Positions 5,123 to 8,204 of a DNA stretch of 8,204 nucleotides are shown here, one piece after another. The notes beneath the pieces were generated by a model. That model saw nothing but the letters and a program-made list of their open reading frames with translations, was not told where the DNA came from and did no database searches. The stretch is from an uncultured Ruminococcus sp. GTDB taxonomy: Bacteria > Bacillota > Clostridia > Oscillospirales > Acutalibacteraceae. Position 1 is the stretch's first letter, and each line of letters begins with the position of its first letter. Both the position numbers and the translations under genes were made by a program. The DNA is taken from contig CADBSZ010000211.1 in assembly GCA_902797525.1 (NCBI GenBank), forward strand, positions 1 through 8,204, in the 5' to 3' direction.

Positions 5123-6772
5123 ATGAATACCACCATTTTGGACGGCGAGCTGTTCGCGCGGCTCCTTCGCGGAGGCGCAGCAAGCTTAAAGGCGAACGTC
5201 AAAACCGTCAACGATCTCAACGTGTTCCCGATTCCCGACGGCGACACGGGAGACAACATGTTTATGACCATCAACGCAGGCGCGCAGGCCGTGGGCGAGG
5301 GGGCTGAAAACCTTTCGCAAACGGCAGGCAAGGCGGCAAGCGGTATGCTTTTGGGCGCACGGGGCAACTCCGGCGTCATTTTGTCCCGCATTTTCGCCGG
5401 GCTTTCCAAGGGCTTTGAGGGCGTGGAGTCGGCGGACGCCGCGGCGCTCGGCAAGGCGTTTGAAAGCGGCGTGAAGGAAGCCTACGGCGCGGTTTCGGTG
5501 CCGGTTGAGGGCACCATTCTCACCGTGCTCAAGGACAGTGTGAACGCGGCGAACGGCAAGCTTTCCGCCGACAGCACGCTCGAGAGCTACTTTGCCGATT
5601 TCGGCGCGGAGCTCAGGCTTTCGCTGGATCGCACGCCCGATTTGCTCGACGTGCTCAGGGAGGCAGGCGTTGTTGACAGCGGCGGCGCAGGCCTGGGCTA
5701 TATTATCGAGGGCATGAAGAACGTGCTCGACGGCGCGGACGCAGAATTGGATTCTTCCAATGCGTCGCAGGCGCGCAGCGTCGATTTGGACGCCTTCACC
5801 GAGAACAGCGTGCTCGAATTCGGCTATTGCACCGAGTTTTTGCTGCGCTTGCAGACAAGCAAAATCGACGTTGACAGCTTTTGCGTGGACGAGCTGATTT
5901 CCTACCTCAACAGCGTGGGCGATTCGGTGGTTTGCTTTCAGGAGGGCACGATTGTCAAGGTGCACGTTCACTCCAAAAACCCCGGCAACATCATTAACCA
6001 CATGCAAAACTACGGTGAGTTCCTCACCTTTAAAATGGAAAACATGACCTTGCAGCACAACGAAAACCACATGCAGGAAAAGTTTGCGCCCAGGGTCAGC
6101 AAGCCGCACAAGCCGTTTGGCATTGTCAGCGTGGCTTCGGGCAGCGGCATTAAGGACGCATTTATCTCGCTCGGCTGCGACGTGGTGGTGGACGGCGGAC
6201 AGAGCATGAACCCCTCCGCCGAGGATTTGATTTCCGCGTTTGAGGAAATTAACGCCGACGTCATTTTTGTGTTCCCCAACAACGGCAACATCATCATGAC
6301 CGCCGACCAGGCGGCGCAGCTTTACAAGGCCGCCGAGGTGCGCGTGGTGCCCACCAAAACCATCGGCGAGGGCTATGCGGCGATTTCAATGCTCGACACC
6401 TCCTCGGGCGACTGCGACGCGATTATTGAGGAGCTAAAGGAGATTATTTCCGGCGTTGTCACCGGCATGGTATCCCGTGCGGTGCGCGACACCGAGATGG
6501 ACGGCGTGGAGGTAAAGCGCGACGACTTTATCGGCTTTGTCGGCGACAAAATTTATGTTGACAGCGCCGACCGCAACACTGCCGCCAAGGCGCTTTGCGA
6601 GGCGACAAAAGCGCAGCGCTACGACATTATGCTGTTGGTTTGCGGCGCGGACGCGACCGCCGAGGAGACGCAGGCGCTGTATGATGAGCTTCAAAAAACC
6701 TATCGCAGAACCGAAATTGTTATGATTGACGGCGGACAGCCGATTTACGATTATATCATTATTTTAGAATAA
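5123..6772 (+). CDS. fakA: Fatty acid kinase FakA (DAK2/DhaL-domain protein, YloV family)
   Basis: A 549-residue cytosolic kinase; FakA phosphorylates a fatty acid held by a FakB protein to acyl-phosphate. The N-terminal DhaL/DAK2 nucleotide-binding domain (about 1-200) has NVFPIPDGDTGDNM, with Mg-binding aspartates at 39 and 41, GARGNSGVILS near 78-88, and DSGGAGLGYIIEGM. The middle domain has FGYCTEFLL (Cys236) and VKVHVHS (His281, His283), at positions matching the Cys/His/His zinc site I recall for Staphylococcus aureus FakA. The C-terminal DegV-like domain (about 325-549) contains PNNGNIIM and the family ending GGQPIYDYI. Length and domain order are those of the full family. ATG 5123 follows AGGAAG (5109-5114) by 8 bases. 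It is first in an operon with degV and plsY; in many Firmicutes this gene instead follows an asp23-like gene, absent here. The older alternative label is dihydroxyacetone-kinase-like protein. Confidence 0.93.
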   Translation: MNTTILDGELFARLLRGGAASLKANVKTVNDLNVFPIPDGDTGDNMFMTINAGAQAVGEGAENLSQTAGKAASGMLLGARGNSGVILSRIFAGLSKGFEGVESADAAALGKAFESGVKEAYGAVSVPVEGTILTVLKDSVNAANGKLSADSTLESYFADFGAELRLSLDRTPDLLDVLREAGVVDSGGAGLGYIIEGMKNVLDGADAELDSSNASQARSVDLDAFTENSVLEFGYCTEFLLRLQTSKIDVDSFCVDELISYLNSVGDSVVCFQEGTIVKVHVHSKNPGNIINHMQNYGEFLTFKMENMTLQHNENHMQEKFAPRVSKPHKPFGIVSVASGSGIKDAFISLGCDVVVDGGQSMNPSAEDLISAFEEINADVIFVFPNNGNIIMTADQAAQLYKAAEVRVVPTKTIGEGYAAISMLDTSSGDCDAIIEELKEIISGVVTGMVSRAVRDTEMDGVEVKRDDFIGFVGDKIYVDSADRNTAAKALCEATKAQRYDIMLLVCGADATAEETQALYDELQKTYRRTEIVMIDGGQPIYDYIIILE

Positions 6773-6776
6773 GGAG
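6771..6776 (+). promoter_or_regulatory. Ribosome binding site of degV overlapping the fakA stop codon
   Basis: AAGGAG begins inside the fakA TAA stop (6770-6772) and lies 8 bases before ATG 6785. This tight packing supports co-translation of the two proteins. Confidence 0.8.
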
Positions 6777-6784
6777 AATAGATT

Positions 6785-7675
6785 ATGAGACCTGTGAAAA
6801 TTGTTACCGATTCCTGCTCCGATTTGCCCAAGGAGTTAAGAGAAAAGTTTGACATCGACTATATTAAGATGAACACCGTGCGCAACAGCAAGGAAACCCC
6901 TGCCAGCCTCGACTGGGAGTTTTACAGTCCCAAGGAGCTGTATGACGTGATCCGCAACGGCGAGCGTGTGACCACCACCGCCGTTCCGCCCACGGAGTTC
7001 CAAAAGTATTTCGGCGAACAGCTGGAAAAGGGCAACGACATTGTGTATATCGCCTGCTCCGGCAAGCTGTCGGGCTCGGTGAACGTCGGCAAGGTTGAGG
7101 CGGAGAATATCCTCAAGGGCTATCCCGGCGCAACCATCTGCTGCGTTGACTCCCTCAACGCCTGCCTGGGCGAGGGCCTTATTGCCATGAGGGCAGCCGA
7201 GCTGCGCGACGAGGGCAAGTCCGCCAAGGAAATCGAGGCGGCAATTCTGCCGGTTCGCAACAATGTCAACCAGTTTGCTACCGTTCACAACCTCAACGCC
7301 CTGAAGGCGGCAGGCAGAGTCACCGGTTCGTCCGCGTTCTTCGGTAATTTGCTCGGCGTTAAGCCCATCATCATCTCCGACGCCGTCGGCAACAACGTGC
7401 CGATTAAAAAGGCAAAGGGCAGACTCAACTCCTTTAAGGAGATTGTCGCGCTGACTGCCGAGGGTGTGAAGAACGAAAAGAACCCTGTGGTGTATATCAC
7501 GCATTCCGACTGCGAGGAAGATGCAAAAGAGGTTGAGGAGATGGTCAAGGAGACCATTCCGGGCGCTGTTACTTACATCACCTACATCGGCCCCATCATC
7601 GGCGCGTCTATCGGCGCGGACGCCGTGGCGCTGTTTGCCTTCGGCGACAGCATTGAGAGGTTCTCGCAGCAATGA
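6785..7675 (+). CDS. DegV-family fatty-acid-binding protein (FakB-like)
   Basis: A 296-residue EDD-fold protein of the DegV family, whose FakB members bind one fatty acid and present its carboxylate to FakA. Landmarks in order: TDSCSDLP (8-15), TTTAVPPTEF (63-72), the acyl-binding-type loop CSGKLSGS with Ser96, CVDSLNACLGEGL (120-132), AGRVTG with Arg178, and GPIIGASIGADAVALF (269-284). The last motif usually reads GxHxGPG in FakB proteins; here Ser275 stands where the His is expected and GAD replaces GPG. I believe this belongs to a DegV subgroup with a SLDWEFYSPKEL insertion-like segment near 41-52, but I cannot confirm that. Position between fakA and plsY strongly supports a FakB role, while the motif change leaves open a different acyl or other ligand. 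A 12-base gap separates it from fakA; its stop overlaps the plsY start. Confidence 0.9.
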   Translation: MRPVKIVTDSCSDLPKELREKFDIDYIKMNTVRNSKETPASLDWEFYSPKELYDVIRNGERVTTTAVPPTEFQKYFGEQLEKGNDIVYIACSGKLSGSVNVGKVEAENILKGYPGATICCVDSLNACLGEGLIAMRAAELRDEGKSAKEIEAAILPVRNNVNQFATVHNLNALKAAGRVTGSSAFFGNLLGVKPIIISDAVGNNVPIKKAKGRLNSFKEIVALTAEGVKNEKNPVVYITHSDCEEDAKEVEEMVKETIPGAVTYITYIGPIIGASIGADAVALFAFGDSIERFSQQ

Positions 7676-8204
7676 TCATGAGCGTCAGCCTGCTGGTTAT
7701 CGCCGTGATTTCCTACGTTCTCGGCGGCGTTAACGGAGCGATTATCATGTCGCGGCTGGTGTATCACGAGGACATTCGCAAGTCAGGCAGCAATAATCCC
7801 GGCTTTACCAACTTCAAGCGCGTTTACGGCTTGAACGCGGCGGCGTGGTCGGTGCTGCTGATTGATATTTTAAAAACCGCCGTGCCTGTTTTTGCGTCGG
7901 CGGTGTATATGAGCATTGCGTTTTCCGGCATGTGGCAGTTCGGCGCGCAGTTTGCCGGCCTGTTCTGCATGCTCGGCCACTGCTTCCCGGTGTGGTACGG
8001 CTTCAAGGGCGGCAAGGCGTTCATCGCGGGCTTTGCGACCATTTGGTTTGTGGACTGGCGCATGACGCTGATTGCCATGGCGATTTTCTTCCTGCTGCTG
8101 TTCACGCTGAAATACATGTCCGTCGCCTCCTGCACGGCGGCGCTCAGCTGTCCGATTGCCCTGTTTTATCTGGGCTATTCGAACGTGTGGGTTGAGGTGC
8201 TCGC
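7672..8204 (+). CDS. plsY: Glycerol-3-phosphate acyltransferase PlsY, C-terminus outside window
   Basis: An integral membrane enzyme that transfers the acyl group of acyl-phosphate to sn-glycerol-3-phosphate, giving lysophosphatidic acid. The frame is open to the window end; 177 residues are visible of a family usually about 200-220 long. Recognisable motifs are DIRKSGSNNPGFTN (34-47; textbook GSGNxGATN), LLIDILK (62-68) and GHCFPVWYGFKGGK (102-115; textbook GHxFPVFLxFKGGKG). Hydrophobic segments lie near 3-28, 56-83, 92-108, 117-128, 131-147 and 151-169, fitting a multi-pass protein. Ala116 replaces the Gly of GGKG. ATG 7672 overlaps the degV stop as ATGA, a translational-coupling arrangement; GAGAGG lies 11 bases upstream. 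In-frame ATG 7678 is the alternative start but would be 17 bases from that site. Product call is secure; whether it is the main or a specialised PlsY copy is unknown. Confidence 0.9.
   Translation, partial: MIMSVSLLVIAVISYVLGGVNGAIIMSRLVYHEDIRKSGSNNPGFTNFKRVYGLNAAAWSVLLIDILKTAVPVFASAVYMSIAFSGMWQFGAQFAGLFCMLGHCFPVWYGFKGGKAFIAGFATIWFVDWRMTLIAMAIFFLLLFTLKYMSVASCTAALSCPIALFYLGYSNVWVEVL

Noticed and set aside
5186..6109. Long antisense open frame (307 codons, - strand) inside fakA
   Set aside because: The product is His/Arg/Ala/Val-rich low-meaning sequence and fakA itself is full length with all motifs. I see no ribosome binding site or promoter to support it.

Overview
The window looks like chromosomal DNA from a Clostridia-type Firmicute, most plausibly the Oscillospirales/Ruminococcaceae side. 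The coding sequence is fairly GC-rich, while gene borders are AT-rich with sigma-A-like -35/-10 boxes, AGGAG-type ribosome binding sites and hairpin-plus-T terminators. The first gene is the clostridial-type single-chain FGAM synthase, and the other proteins read like gut Clostridia versions. This placement is an inference from sequence character, not from a database comparison. No tRNA, rRNA, CRISPR array, insertion sequence or prophage gene is visible. No gene-free stretch exceeds about 210 bases.

Layout. (1) Bases 2-2296 (+) hold the C-terminal two thirds of purL (purine synthesis), cut by the window edge. A short repeat-rich tail follows, then a strong hairpin terminator shared with the next, convergent gene. 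(2) Bases 2471-3181 (-) encode a HAD-family hydrolase. It is divergent from a D-2-hydroxyacid dehydrogenase (3279-4226, +). The two are driven by back-to-back promoters whose -35 boxes are one base apart, and both predicted leaders are very short. (3) A bidirectional terminator at 4270-4312 separates the dehydrogenase from a convergent TetR-family repressor gene (4336-4911, -). (4) The 211-base spacer 4912-5122 is a dense regulatory region. It has a strong promoter for tetR, a symmetric ATTATAAT -10 core readable on both strands, three 20-bp ACA-N14-TGT elements spaced exactly 30 bp apart (one a perfect palindrome), and a 9-bp direct repeat. (5) A tight operon runs rightward from 5123: fakA-like kinase, degV/fakB-like fatty-acid carrier (12-base gap), and plsY acyltransferase (4-base ATGA overlap), the last running off the window.

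The most coherent biology is that operon. From known family functions, the FakB-type protein carries a fatty acid, FakA phosphorylates it to acyl-phosphate, and PlsY transfers the acyl group to glycerol-3-phosphate. The window therefore seems to encode a three-step route from free fatty acid to lysophosphatidic acid, facing a TetR-type regulator that could sense a lipid ligand. The regulator's role is inferred from position and from the candidate operators only. The DegV and PlsY proteins both depart from textbook motifs, which leaves their exact substrates open.
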